Shown here: piece after piece, positions 1 to 4,857 of the stretch
Numbering within the stretch: position 1 is the stretch's first letter
Layout: every line of letters begins with the position of its first letter
Assembly (NCBI GenBank): GCA_002435825.1
Contig: DIVL01000009.1
Location: 1-7,536, forward strand
Source: Anaerolineaceae bacterium UBA6133
GTDB lineage: Bacteria; Chloroflexota; Anaerolineae; Anaerolineales; Anaerolineaceae
DNA: 7,536 bases
Direction of reading: 5' to 3'
Notes under the pieces: generated by a model
Told to the model about the DNA's origin: nothing
The model's database searches: none
What the model saw: the letters and a program-made list of their open reading frames with translations, nothing else
Position numbers and translations under genes: made by a program

Positions 1-79
1 AACATTTTCTATTGAGGCACTACGCCCTGCGAATAACCTTCTGAGGTCGTTTCTGGGTTAAGGGAAGCGGAATAGTTGC

Positions 80-1192
80 TTAGTTGGCTGGGATTTCGTC
101 GGATTGAGATGCTTTTTTGCGTGTCAGAAAGGGACTCAAGGAAAGCCCAATAAAAGTCGTCAGCCAGAAAGAGATCAGGCGGAAGCCAATTACCGCGACG
201 ATACTGATCTCCTTGGGCACCCCAAGGCTGCTAAAAAGGGCTGCCATCGTCGCTTCGATCACTCCCACACCGCCTGGCAATATGAATGCTATCTTGGCAA
301 TCAGGAAGGGTATTCCGTATCCAGCAAAGAGCACCCCTAAATGAACTTGATACCCGGCGGCCAGGAATACCAGGTAGAGGCATGTCATATCGAAGAGAAT
401 ATAAGCGAAAGCGCCCAAAAGGGGGCGTAACCAACTGCCTTTGCGCAGCGACTTCCACGCCTTAAGCATGGTATTGACATTCTGCTTGGTTTTGGCTGGA
501 TCATAGGGTTTTTTGCGAAACCGCGCCCAGTTCCAGAGCGCCCAATTGACCAGCTTGTAAGTCCCGGTTGGAAAAACCAGCGCCAGTAGATAACCGTAAG
601 TAAAAACGATCAGGAAAAGTAAAAAAACACCGTACTGTATCAATTGCGATTGCGTGATTCGATCGGTAAACGCAAGAAAAGCGACCCCAACCACCGAGAC
701 GAGAATGATTGCCGCGTTGACCAGCATCGAAGGCAGAATTCCTGCAATCGTAGAGCTGGATTTGCTGGCACCGCTTTTATTGACAAAGCGATATGTCGCC
801 GCGGCAGAGCCTATCCAGCCCCCTGCCACCAGTCCGATGCTGAAGGATGCCATCGAAATCATTGCTCCGTCGAAAATGCTCAAACGGTGATTGTTAAGAT
901 CCAATAAAGCTCGCAGGCAGTAGCCATAGCCCAGATACGCCAATCCTTCAGCCAAAACTGCCAGGGCAACCACCCACCAGGTCATTTCACGGATCACTTC
1001 AAGCGCTTGGCGGATGTCCATCATCCTCGGCAGCACGAGGTTCACTGCCAGCCCAAGCACCACCAGCACGATGAGCACACGCCAGGTTTTCTTCTTACTC
1101 TGAGGTTTCTCTATCTCAAAATCTGTCACGTTTTTCCGACCAATTGTCCGCAGTCGCGGGAGCGTTATGTCCATACGGAGGTTGAACTGCAA
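80..1192 (-). CDS. Lysylphosphatidylglycerol synthase TM-region / flippase-like family membrane protein
   Basis: A 370-residue integral membrane protein of the UPF0104/LPG_synthase_TM family, whose members include the membrane half of MprF and many stand-alone proteins proposed to move or modify lipids or lipid-linked sugars. About eight hydrophobic segments are visible, near residues 37-54, 71-92, 107-127, 148-175, 187-207, 257-279, 285-305 and 329-350. The family signature PGGVGVIE is at 306-313, just after a transmembrane segment, and the conserved loop around GGWIGSAAATYRF is at 124-136. The soluble MprF aminoacyltransferase domain is absent, so lysyl transfer to lipid is not supported; substrate and direction are unknown. 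The longest reading uses a TTG start with only a weak purine-rich stretch directly upstream. An in-frame ATG at residue 7 (1174) is the alternative. The gene is divergent from the yjbQ-like gene. I see no intrinsic terminator in the 79 bases downstream. Family assignment is firm; function is not. Confidence 0.88.
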   Translation of the reverse strand: MQFNLRMDITLPRLRTIGRKNVTDFEIEKPQSKKKTWRVLIVLVVLGLAVNLVLPRMMDIRQALEVIREMTWWVVALAVLAEGLAYLGYGYCLRALLDLNNHRLSIFDGAMISMASFSIGLVAGGWIGSAAATYRFVNKSGASKSSSTIAGILPSMLVNAAIILVSVVGVAFLAFTDRITQSQLIQYGVFLLFLIVFTYGYLLALVFPTGTYKLVNWALWNWARFRKKPYDPAKTKQNVNTMLKAWKSLRKGSWLRPLLGAFAYILFDMTCLYLVFLAAGYQVHLGVLFAGYGIPFLIAKIAFILPGGVGVIEATMAALFSSLGVPKEISIVAVIGFRLISFWLTTFIGLSLSPFLTRKKASQSDEIPAN

Positions 1193-1342
1193 TTCTCATA
1201 CCATGGGGCTCAACGCTTCAGAGATTTTACACCCATCGGCAATGTCCATATTTTACAAAATATTGTAGCATCCCACGGTTACAATTAAGGCTCATAGAGC
1301 ATGCCGACAAGCGTGCAAAATTGTTTGAGCAAGAAGGTTACC
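1193..1342. promoter_or_regulatory. Divergent promoter region with operator-like palindrome
   Basis: This is the only space available to promote both the minus-strand membrane gene and the plus-strand yjbQ-like gene. At 1254-1267 lies an interrupted palindrome with arms TACAA and TTGTA around a 4-base centre, which could bind a small dimeric regulator. A TACAAT that could act as a -10 on the plus strand is at 1280-1285, but no good -35 sits at 16-18 bases from it. On the minus strand, TAAAAT near 1229-1224 is a possible -10, again without a convincing -35. The region is regulatory by position; the exact elements are uncertain. Confidence 0.4.
1331..1337 (+). promoter_or_regulatory. Ribosome binding site that sets the yjbQ start
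   Basis: AAGAAGG lies five bases before the ATG at 1343. No comparable site precedes the ATG at 1301, which would add 14 residues that do not look like the family N-terminus. This favours 1343 as the start. Confidence 0.7.
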
Positions 1343-1762
1343 ATGAAAAGCTATCGCAAAGAACTGATGATGCGCATTCCAGGCAGACGAGCGTTTGTAA
1401 ACATCACCCCGGACGTCGAAAGAGCAGTGGCAGAAAGTGGTGTCAGGGAAGGACTGGTATTGGTCAATCCGATGCACATCACGGCTTCGGTCTTCATCAA
1501 CGATGATGAATATGGATTGCACCAGGATTATGACCGCTGGCTGGAACAAATCGCGCCGCATGCCCCGATCGGGCAATACCGCCACAACGATACGGGCGAG
1601 GATAATGCCGACGCGCACATCAAGCGCCAGATCATGGGACGTGAGGTTGTCGTGGCAATCACAAACGGCAGGCTCGACTTTGGCACCTGGGAGCAAATAT
1701 TCTATGGGGAATTCGACGGCGGACGACCAAAGCGTGTGCTGATCAAGATTATTGGCAACTGA
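1343..1762 (+). CDS. yjbQ: YjbQ family protein (UPF0047), secondary thiamine-phosphate synthase-like
   Basis: A 139-residue single-domain protein of the YjbQ/UPF0047 family. E. coli YjbQ has weak thiamine-phosphate synthase activity that can rescue thiamine auxotrophs when overproduced; the normal role of the family is not settled. Family hallmarks in order are HITASVFINDDE at 45-56, the YRHND block at 79-83, NADAHIKRQIMG at 88-99 and the C-terminal signature NGRLDFGTWEQIF at 108-120, followed by a GGRPKRVLIKI strand. His45, His81 and His92 are the likely metal or active-site histidines. Full length matches the family. The start was moved from 1301 to 1343 because the latter has a good ribosome binding site and the MKSYRKEL beginning fits the first beta strand of relatives. 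It is followed 97 bases later by the superoxide dismutase, which has its own promoter, so the two are probably separate units. No thiamine genes or TPP riboswitch are nearby, so a thiamine role is not supported by context. Confidence 0.92.
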   Translation: MKSYRKELMMRIPGRRAFVNITPDVERAVAESGVREGLVLVNPMHITASVFINDDEYGLHQDYDRWLEQIAPHAPIGQYRHNDTGEDNADAHIKRQIMGREVVVAITNGRLDFGTWEQIFYGEFDGGRPKRVLIKIIGN

Positions 1763-1791
1763 GTGCTGTATAACTTTAAACGTCTTTAGTT

Positions 1792-1821
1792 TTGAAAAAC
1801 AAACTCCGTTTGGCTATAATT
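1792..1821 (+). promoter_or_regulatory. Sigma70-type promoter of the superoxide dismutase gene
   Basis: TTGAAA (1792-1797) and a perfect TATAAT (1816-1821) are separated by 18 bases, close to the housekeeping sigma consensus. Transcription would begin near 1828, giving a leader of about 30 bases before the start codon. This is the clearest promoter in the window and suggests strong constitutive expression. No obvious operator overlaps it. Confidence 0.75.
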
Positions 1822-1859
1822 TGATTACGAAACATTAACTGAATAGAAAGAGAGAGAAT

Positions 1860-2504
1860 ATGAGCCAACACACTTCAACAAAAGAATCCTGGATGAAAAC
1901 CCCGGTTGAGTTGCCTGAACTTCCCTGGGCAAAGGATGCCCTTGCACCCATTATTTCCGAAGAGACTATCAATTTTCATTATGGCAAGCACCATCAAGCC
2001 TATGTGAACAAAACCAAAGAACTGGTCGCTGGCACAGAGCTGGAAGGTAAGAGCCTCGAAGAGGTCATCCTCTCGGCTGCCGCAGGCCGACCTGAAAAGC
2101 AGGGCTTGTTCAATAACGCGAGCCAGATTTGGAACCACAATTTTTACTGGGATTGCCTTACCCCAGCTGAAAATTCGAAAATGCCCGAAGAGCTCGAAGC
2201 CATGCTCGTGCGCGACTTTGGCTCCGTGGAAGAATTCAAGAAGCAACTGGTAAACGCAGGCATGACCCAGTTTGGCAGTGGTTGGGCTTGGGTAGTGCTT
2301 GAAGATGGCAAACTTGTCATCGGCAAGACCCCCAATGCTGACAACCTCTGGACTGATACCAAGAAGGCAGTGCTCGTGCTGGATGTCTGGGAGCATGCCT
2401 ATTACCTGGACTATCAGAACGCCCGCAAAGCTTATCTCGACAAAGTCGTGGATACGATCATCAACTGGGACTACATGCTCCAGAACATCAAGAAGTACCT
2501 CTAA
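1860..2504 (+). CDS. sodB: Superoxide dismutase, iron type (Fe/Mn family)
   Basis: A 214-residue cytoplasmic superoxide dismutase that converts superoxide to oxygen and hydrogen peroxide. The N-terminal helical hairpin contains NFHYGKHHQAYVNK, and the C-terminal alpha/beta domain contains DVWEHAYYLDYQN. Predicted metal ligands are His40, His93 (in IWNHNFYW), Asp175 and His179. Tyr48 is the equivalent of the second-shell active-site Tyr34 of E. coli. Gln89, four residues before the second His ligand in NNASQIWNH, is the position that supplies the active-site glutamine in iron enzymes; manganese enzymes supply it from the later domain. The protein is therefore called iron type, though cambialistic use cannot be excluded. 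There is no signal peptide. The first 11 residues extend beyond the usual N-terminus; a GAGAGAG-rich stretch just before 1860 supports this start, with Met12 (1893) as an alternative. It has its own promoter and terminator and so is probably monocistronic. Confidence 0.96.
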   Translation: MSQHTSTKESWMKTPVELPELPWAKDALAPIISEETINFHYGKHHQAYVNKTKELVAGTELEGKSLEEVILSAAAGRPEKQGLFNNASQIWNHNFYWDCLTPAENSKMPEELEAMLVRDFGSVEEFKKQLVNAGMTQFGSGWAWVVLEDGKLVIGKTPNADNLWTDTKKAVLVLDVWEHAYYLDYQNARKAYLDKVVDTIINWDYMLQNIKKYL

Positions 2505-2523
2505 GAATCACGAATACATGAGG

Positions 2524-2553
2524 AAAGACGGGCGCAAGCCCGTCTTTTGTTTT
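2524..2553 (+). terminator. Rho-independent terminator after superoxide dismutase
   Basis: A perfect 10-bp stem (AAAGACGGGC at 2524-2533, GCCCGTCTTT at 2538-2547) closes a GCAA tetraloop and runs into a T-rich tail, TTTTGTTTT. It begins 19 bases after the stop codon. Stem, GNRA loop and tail together make a textbook intrinsic terminator. Confidence 0.95.
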
Positions 2554-2558
2554 ATCCG

Positions 2559-2623
2559 TCCTCGCGAGGAGCGAAGCGACGTGCCCTTCTATAGTTGCGA
2601 GGAACGAAGCGACGTGGCGATCT
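2559..2623 (+). repeat. Two partial GCGAGGAGCGAAGCGACG-type repeat arms
   Basis: Two truncated left arms of the family described at 2621-2803 lie head to tail. The first contains GCGAGGAGCGAAGCGACGTG from about 2564. The second is 2594-2623, with GCGAGGAACGAAGCGACGTG followed by GCGATCT. The first starts inside a perfect 12-bp palindrome, TCCTCGCGAGGA (2559-2570), immediately after the superoxide dismutase terminator. Similar GTCATTGCGAGGAGCGAAGCG sequences are, to my knowledge, common between genes in several bacterial groups. Confidence 0.7.
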
Positions 2624-2803
2624 GTCATTGCGAGGGACGAAGCAATCTAAAATGTTTGCCATCAAGGGCTACATGCGGTTCATAAGCACATTGTGAATGT
2701 TGCCCAAGATTATTCTGCCTTGTACATTTCTGGATTGCCAGAAGTTTAGTTAGCTCAAAAAATAGTAAACTTCGTGCCCCAAAAGAGGTTCGCAATTACA
2801 GCT
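2621..2803 (+). repeat. MITE-like repeat element, copy A
   Basis: It starts with a GTCATTGCGAGGGACGAAGC arm followed by AATCT (2624-2648). It ends with a degenerate inverted arm, CTTCGTGCCCC then AAAAGAGGTTCGCAATTACAG, at 2770-2801. The first 135 bases (2621-2755) match copy B without a gap at 125 of 135 positions by my count. An internal inverted pair GAAGTTTA/TAAACTTC is at 2741-2748 and 2766-2773. Terminal inverted repeats, small size and lack of coding capacity fit a non-autonomous transposable or palindromic element. Clean target-site duplications are not evident. Confidence 0.7.
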
Positions 2804-2826
2804 GCGTAGGCTAGACATCGTACCCA

Positions 2827-2961
2827 TCTGTCATTGCGAGGGACGAAGCAATCTAAACTCTTTGCCATCAAGGGCTATATGCGGTTCATGAGCACATTGT
2901 GAATGTTGGCCAAGATTTTTCTGCCTAATACGTTTCTGGATTGCCGGAAGTTTAGTTAGCT
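2827..2961 (+). repeat. MITE-like repeat element, copy B (135-bp direct repeat of copy A)
   Basis: Same length and about 93% identical to 2621-2755, offset by 206 bases. It begins with the same TCTGTCATTGCGAGGGACGA arm and ends at GTTTAGTTAGCT. Its own right arm is missing, because copy C begins only 12 bases later, so B appears truncated or fused to C. Confidence 0.75.
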
Positions 2962-2972
2962 TGCGAATTAGT

Positions 2973-3128
2973 ACATTGCGTGGGAAGAAGCAATCTGGAA
3001 TGTTTGCCCAAAAAAAGAGTGAGAGATTCATGAACACTTCGTGAGTAATTCGCGCGATCTTATATCTGTAACGATCTTGATCTGCCAGGAGTTTAGATTG
3101 CTTCACAAAAGAGGTTCGCAATGACAGA
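2973..3128 (+). repeat. MITE-like repeat element, copy C (diverged, both ends present)
   Basis: A diverged family member with both ends: the left arm ACATTGCG...GAAGCAATCT at 2973-2997 and the right arm AGATTGCTTC...TTCGCAATGACAGA at 3095-3128. The arms are inverted repeats of each other with a small internal size difference. The interior aligns loosely with A and B, for example TTCATGAACAC against TTCATGAGCAC, and GATCTGCCAGGAGTTTAG against GATTGCCGGAAGTTTAG. This copy best shows the complete element of about 155 bp. Confidence 0.65.
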
Positions 3129-3144
3129 TTAAAAAAGGATCGCG

Positions 3145-3192
3145 TTGCCAGTCAGATTCATCCTTGAAAGGAGCGAAGCGGCGTGGCAATCT
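3145..3192 (+). repeat. Partial repeat arm of the GCGAGGAGCGAAGCG family
   Basis: AAGGAGCGAAGCGGCGTGGC followed by AATCT (3168-3192) is a further left-arm remnant. TTGCCA at 3145-3150 and TGGCAA at 3184-3189 form a small inverted pair around it. Confidence 0.55.
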
Positions 3193-3213
3193 GTTGTTGA
3201 TTGTTGATCATGC

Positions 3214-3262
3214 TGATCGTGCCGGCGTCCTCGCCGAGCACGGGAGTTGACCGTAGGTCTCC
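3214..3262 (+). repeat. GATCGTGCC palindromic repeat, dispersed copy
   Basis: This 49-base stretch matches the elements at 7124-7173 and 7282-7329. Shared blocks are TGATCGTGCCGG, GTCCTC, a GCACG block, a TTGACCG/CTGACCG block and AGGTCTCC. The inner hairpin here is CGGCG-TCCT-CGCCG. A further fragment, TGATCGTGCCGGTCTCCG, is at 3421-3438. Confidence 0.7.
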
Positions 3263-3380
3263 TCAGTATTTTGTTTCCATAAACAGGATTGTAGGGTTCA
3301 AACCAACAAAATCATGTGAGATGACCTAAGACTAACAATTCCGGTTTGAATTAAAGACCAAACGTACAAAGGGAATCATG

Positions 3381-3420
3381 ACGCTGGGAGCAATGCCAAC
3401 AGTACTTGCTCCCTCAGCGT
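3381..3420. repeat. Strong inverted repeat / hairpin
   Basis: ACGCTGGGAGCAA (3381-3393) pairs with TTGCTCCCTCAGCGT (3406-3420): 13 base pairs with a two-base bulge and a 12-base loop. No T-run follows on either strand, so it is not an intrinsic terminator. It could be a protein-binding palindrome, an RNA processing structure or the core of another repeat. Its right arm abuts the GATCGTGCC fragment at 3421. Confidence 0.6.
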
Positions 3421-3469
3421 TGATCGTGCCGGTCTCCGAATGATAACGAACATCTGGGGCGAGATGTTT

Positions 3470-3497
3470 TAGTCGACTATTCGACTATCGACGATCA
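3470..3497. repeat. Short tandem repeat TAGTCGAC/TATTCGAC/TATCGACG
   Basis: Roughly three degenerate 7-8-base units in tandem, beginning with the palindrome TAGTCGACTA (3470-3479). A related heptamer array lies on the other side of the transporter gene at 4477-4504. Confidence 0.5.
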
Positions 3498-3502
3498 CCT
3501 TT

Positions 3503-3550
3503 CCCCCCCCCACCAAGTCCGCATTCGTGATAAGATTGCGCCTTTGAGGA
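3503..3550 (+). promoter_or_regulatory. Putative extended -10 promoter, C9 tract and RBS of the transporter gene
   Basis: TGATAAGAT at 3528-3536 fits an extended -10 (TG-N-TAAGAT), which would start transcription near 3543. A run of nine C (3503-3511) overlaps where the -35 element would sit. GAGGA at 3546-3550 is the ribosome binding site, seven bases before the ATG at 3558. The ribosome site is convincing; the promoter is a reasonable guess, with no recognisable -35. Confidence 0.5.
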
Positions 3551-3557
3551 ACCTGCC

Positions 3558-4451
3558 ATGAATCCAACACATATTGGTGAATTTTCTGCGCTGCTGACTG
3601 CCTTTTTTTGGGTCATCTCTGGTATCTTTTTTGAACGTGCCAGCAAGCGCACCACCTCGCTGGCGGTCAGCTTTTTGCGCATGATCTTCGGCCTGGTCCT
3701 GATAAGCATCGTCCTTTGGATATCCCGCGGAAATCCCTTTGCAACCGACGCCTCGCCTTCCGCCTGGTTGTGGCTGTCGCTTTCCGGTGTGGTTGGCTTT
3801 GTAATCGGCGACGTTTTCCTTTTCGAAGCCTATGTGCGCATCGGAACGCGCATCACGCTGTTGCTGATGAGTCTCTCACCAGTTCTGACCGGTGTTTTGA
3901 GCTACTTTATCTTCGGTGAGGTTCTGGAACCCCTGGCTGTTGTGGGTATCGCCCTCACTCTGGCAGGCATCGCTGTGGTCATTCTGACCCGCGGGGATAA
4001 GAAAAAACTGAAATTGCGCGTCAATTCCTATGGAGTCTTCTGCGGTCTGATGGGAGCGGTCGGTCAATCGGTTGGTCTGATCCTGAGCAAACAGGGCATG
4101 GGGGATTATGATGCCTTTGCAGCCACGCAGGTGCGCATCATCGCCTCGATCGCTGGCTTTATCCTCTTCTTTCTGATCGGCAACCACTGGCAAAAGCTGC
4201 GTGTGCTTCTCAAAGATGGGCAATCTGCGCGGATGACCGCTGCCGGGGCTTTGTTTGGACCGGTGCTGGGGGTTGGGTTTTCGCTGTTGGCGATCCAAAA
4301 TGCGCCGGCAGCAGTTGCGGCAGCTATCATGTCGATCATGCCTGTCCTGATTATCCCGGTCAACTGGTTGGCTTTCAGGGAAAAAATCAAGTGGTTTGAG
4401 GTTCTCGGCGCACTGGTTACAGTAGTCGGTGTGGTCCTGCTCTATCTGTGA
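3558..4451 (+). CDS. EamA-domain transporter, drug/metabolite transporter (DMT) superfamily
   Basis: A 297-residue inner-membrane protein with two tandem EamA repeats of five helices each, the standard 10-TM layout of the DMT superfamily. Hydrophobic segments lie near residues 8-25, 35-55, 69-91, 97-117, 124-144, 155-176, 186-207, 226-246, 250-272 and 277-296. Each half ends in the usual pattern: the helix after SPVLTGVLSYFIFGEVL (107-123) followed by GIALTLAGIAVVIL, and MPVLIIPVNWLAFREKI (261-277) followed by GALVTVVGVVLLYL. A basic loop, RGDKKKLKLR (145-154), joins the halves on the presumed cytoplasmic side. Relatives export amino acids, nucleosides or other metabolites by proton or exchange mechanisms; the substrate cannot be read from sequence. 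The start is supported by GAGGA seven bases upstream. The gene stands alone, with long spacers on both sides. Confidence 0.93.
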   Translation: MNPTHIGEFSALLTAFFWVISGIFFERASKRTTSLAVSFLRMIFGLVLISIVLWISRGNPFATDASPSAWLWLSLSGVVGFVIGDVFLFEAYVRIGTRITLLLMSLSPVLTGVLSYFIFGEVLEPLAVVGIALTLAGIAVVILTRGDKKKLKLRVNSYGVFCGLMGAVGQSVGLILSKQGMGDYDAFAATQVRIIASIAGFILFFLIGNHWQKLRVLLKDGQSARMTAAGALFGPVLGVGFSLLAIQNAPAAVAAAIMSIMPVLIIPVNWLAFREKIKWFEVLGALVTVVGVVLLYL

Positions 4452-4476
4452 TTGTGGGTCGATAGGCAAGAGTGCT

Positions 4477-4504
4477 TAGTCTATAGTCTATATTCAATAG
4501 TCAG
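4477..4504. repeat. Four tandem heptamers TAGTCTA
   Basis: TAGTCTA, TAGTCTA, TATTCAA and TAGTCAG follow each other without a gap. The two leading units are identical and the others differ at two positions each. Related to the short array at 3470-3497. Confidence 0.55.
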
Positions 4505-4687
4505 AGATCAACAGAAAGTCAACAGGCTGCTATGTCATTATTCCAGCCGCCCGGCAAGCCTGGTGCTAGCCTATCACGCAAATCAGGCACAAAATCCAGA
4601 TCAGGGCAATTGTATCTTGTTGGTTTTTCATTACCTGATTGTGAAAATTATGTGAATTTTGCAAAATATGTGGCGAAAAACAGTTCG

Positions 4688-4738
4688 ACCCCCTCCAGCG
4701 AAGCGGTAGGAGGGGGGTAAGGGGGGTGGGTCTTTTTT
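4688..4738 (+). terminator. C/G-rich hairpin with downstream T-run, possible terminator
   Basis: ACCCCCTCC (4688-4696) pairs with GGAGGGGGGT (4709-4718) around the 12-base loop AGCGAAGCGGTA. A second G-run, GGGGGGTGGGTC, follows and leads straight into six T (4733-4738). In an alternative fold, GACCC (4687-4691) pairs with GGGTC (4728-4732), placing the T-run directly after the stem. It could end transcription from the transporter gene or insulate uvrB, but the stop codon is about 240 bases away, and the C/G-rich block may simply be another interspersed repeat. Confidence 0.45.
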
Positions 4739-4822
4739 GAGGAATAGGTATTTTTCTCTAATAGACCTTCTATTTGATCATAAAAATTTGGAGCGATTGC
4801 CTGATACCAAGCCCACTCTGGT

Positions 4823-4857
4823 GAGATATGCAGGTCCAAAAATAGTACAATTACTTC
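4823..4857 (+). promoter_or_regulatory. Probable uvrB promoter giving a leaderless transcript
   Basis: TACAAT at 4846-4851 is a good -10 element ending six bases before the ATG, so the start site would fall on or next to the A of the start codon. GAGATA at 4823-4828 is a weak -35 (3 of 6) at 17-base spacing. There is no Shine-Dalgarno sequence before the ATG, which agrees with a leaderless mRNA. An inverted repeat AGTA-CAAT-TACT (4844-4855) overlaps the -10 and could be a repressor site; a LexA-type factor would be an attractive but unproven candidate for an excision-repair gene. Confidence 0.45.

Larger units (their letters stand above)
2555..3557. other. Long non-coding spacer packed with palindromic repeats
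   Basis: About 1 kb without a supportable gene. The open frames here, including a 96-codon minus-strand one, run across repeat copies, lack ribosome binding sites and resemble no family I know. The left two thirds is a cluster of repeats whose ends resemble GTCATTGCGAGGA-type arms. The right third holds two dispersed copies of a GATCGTGCC element, an 8-bp inverted pair (TTCAAACC at 3297-3304, GGTTTGAA at 3343-3350), a strong hairpin at 3381-3420, a heptamer-like repeat, and the promoter of the transporter gene. Individual elements are listed separately. Confidence 0.7.
4452..4857. other. Spacer between the transporter gene and uvrB
   Basis: A 406-base region with no supportable gene. Short open frames (for example 4532-4720) have no ribosome binding site and no recognisable product. 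It contains a heptamer repeat (4477-4504), a distant 7-bp inverted pair AATCAGG/CCTGATT (4581-4587, 4634-4640), an A/T-rich inverted pair AAAATT/AATTTT (4644-4649, 4655-4660), the C/G-rich hairpin at 4688-4738, and the probable uvrB promoter at its end. Confidence 0.6.

Noticed and set aside
1..60. Possible C-terminal end of a plus-strand gene entering from the left (open frame ending in TAA at 58-60)
   Set aside because: Only about 18 codons are visible and nothing in them is recognisable, so a real gene end cannot be told from chance.
1193..1342. TPP riboswitch upstream of the yjbQ-like gene
   Set aside because: The conserved THI-box CUGAGA and ACCUGAUC-type core sequences are absent and the leader is too short.
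1292..1696. Minus-strand open frame of 134 codons
   Set aside because: It is antisense to the yjbQ-like gene, whose plus-strand frame contains all family motifs.
1791..1802. Small inverted pair GTTTT/AAAAC after the yjbQ-like gene as a terminator
   Set aside because: The stem is five A/T-rich pairs without a T-run and overlaps the -35 element of the superoxide dismutase promoter.
2831..3121. Minus-strand open frame of 96 codons across repeat copies B and C
   Set aside because: It consists of repeat sequence, begins inside the inverted arm of copy C, has no ribosome binding site and no recognisable domain.
3876..4469. Minus-strand open frame of 197 codons
   Set aside because: It lies antisense within the transporter gene, whose own frame shows ten membrane helices and a good ribosome binding site. 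The composition (His, Asp, Gln and Arg-rich) is typical of a shadow frame.
4532..4720. 62-codon plus-strand frame in the spacer before uvrB
   Set aside because: No ribosome binding site, no domain, and its end runs through the C/G-rich hairpin.
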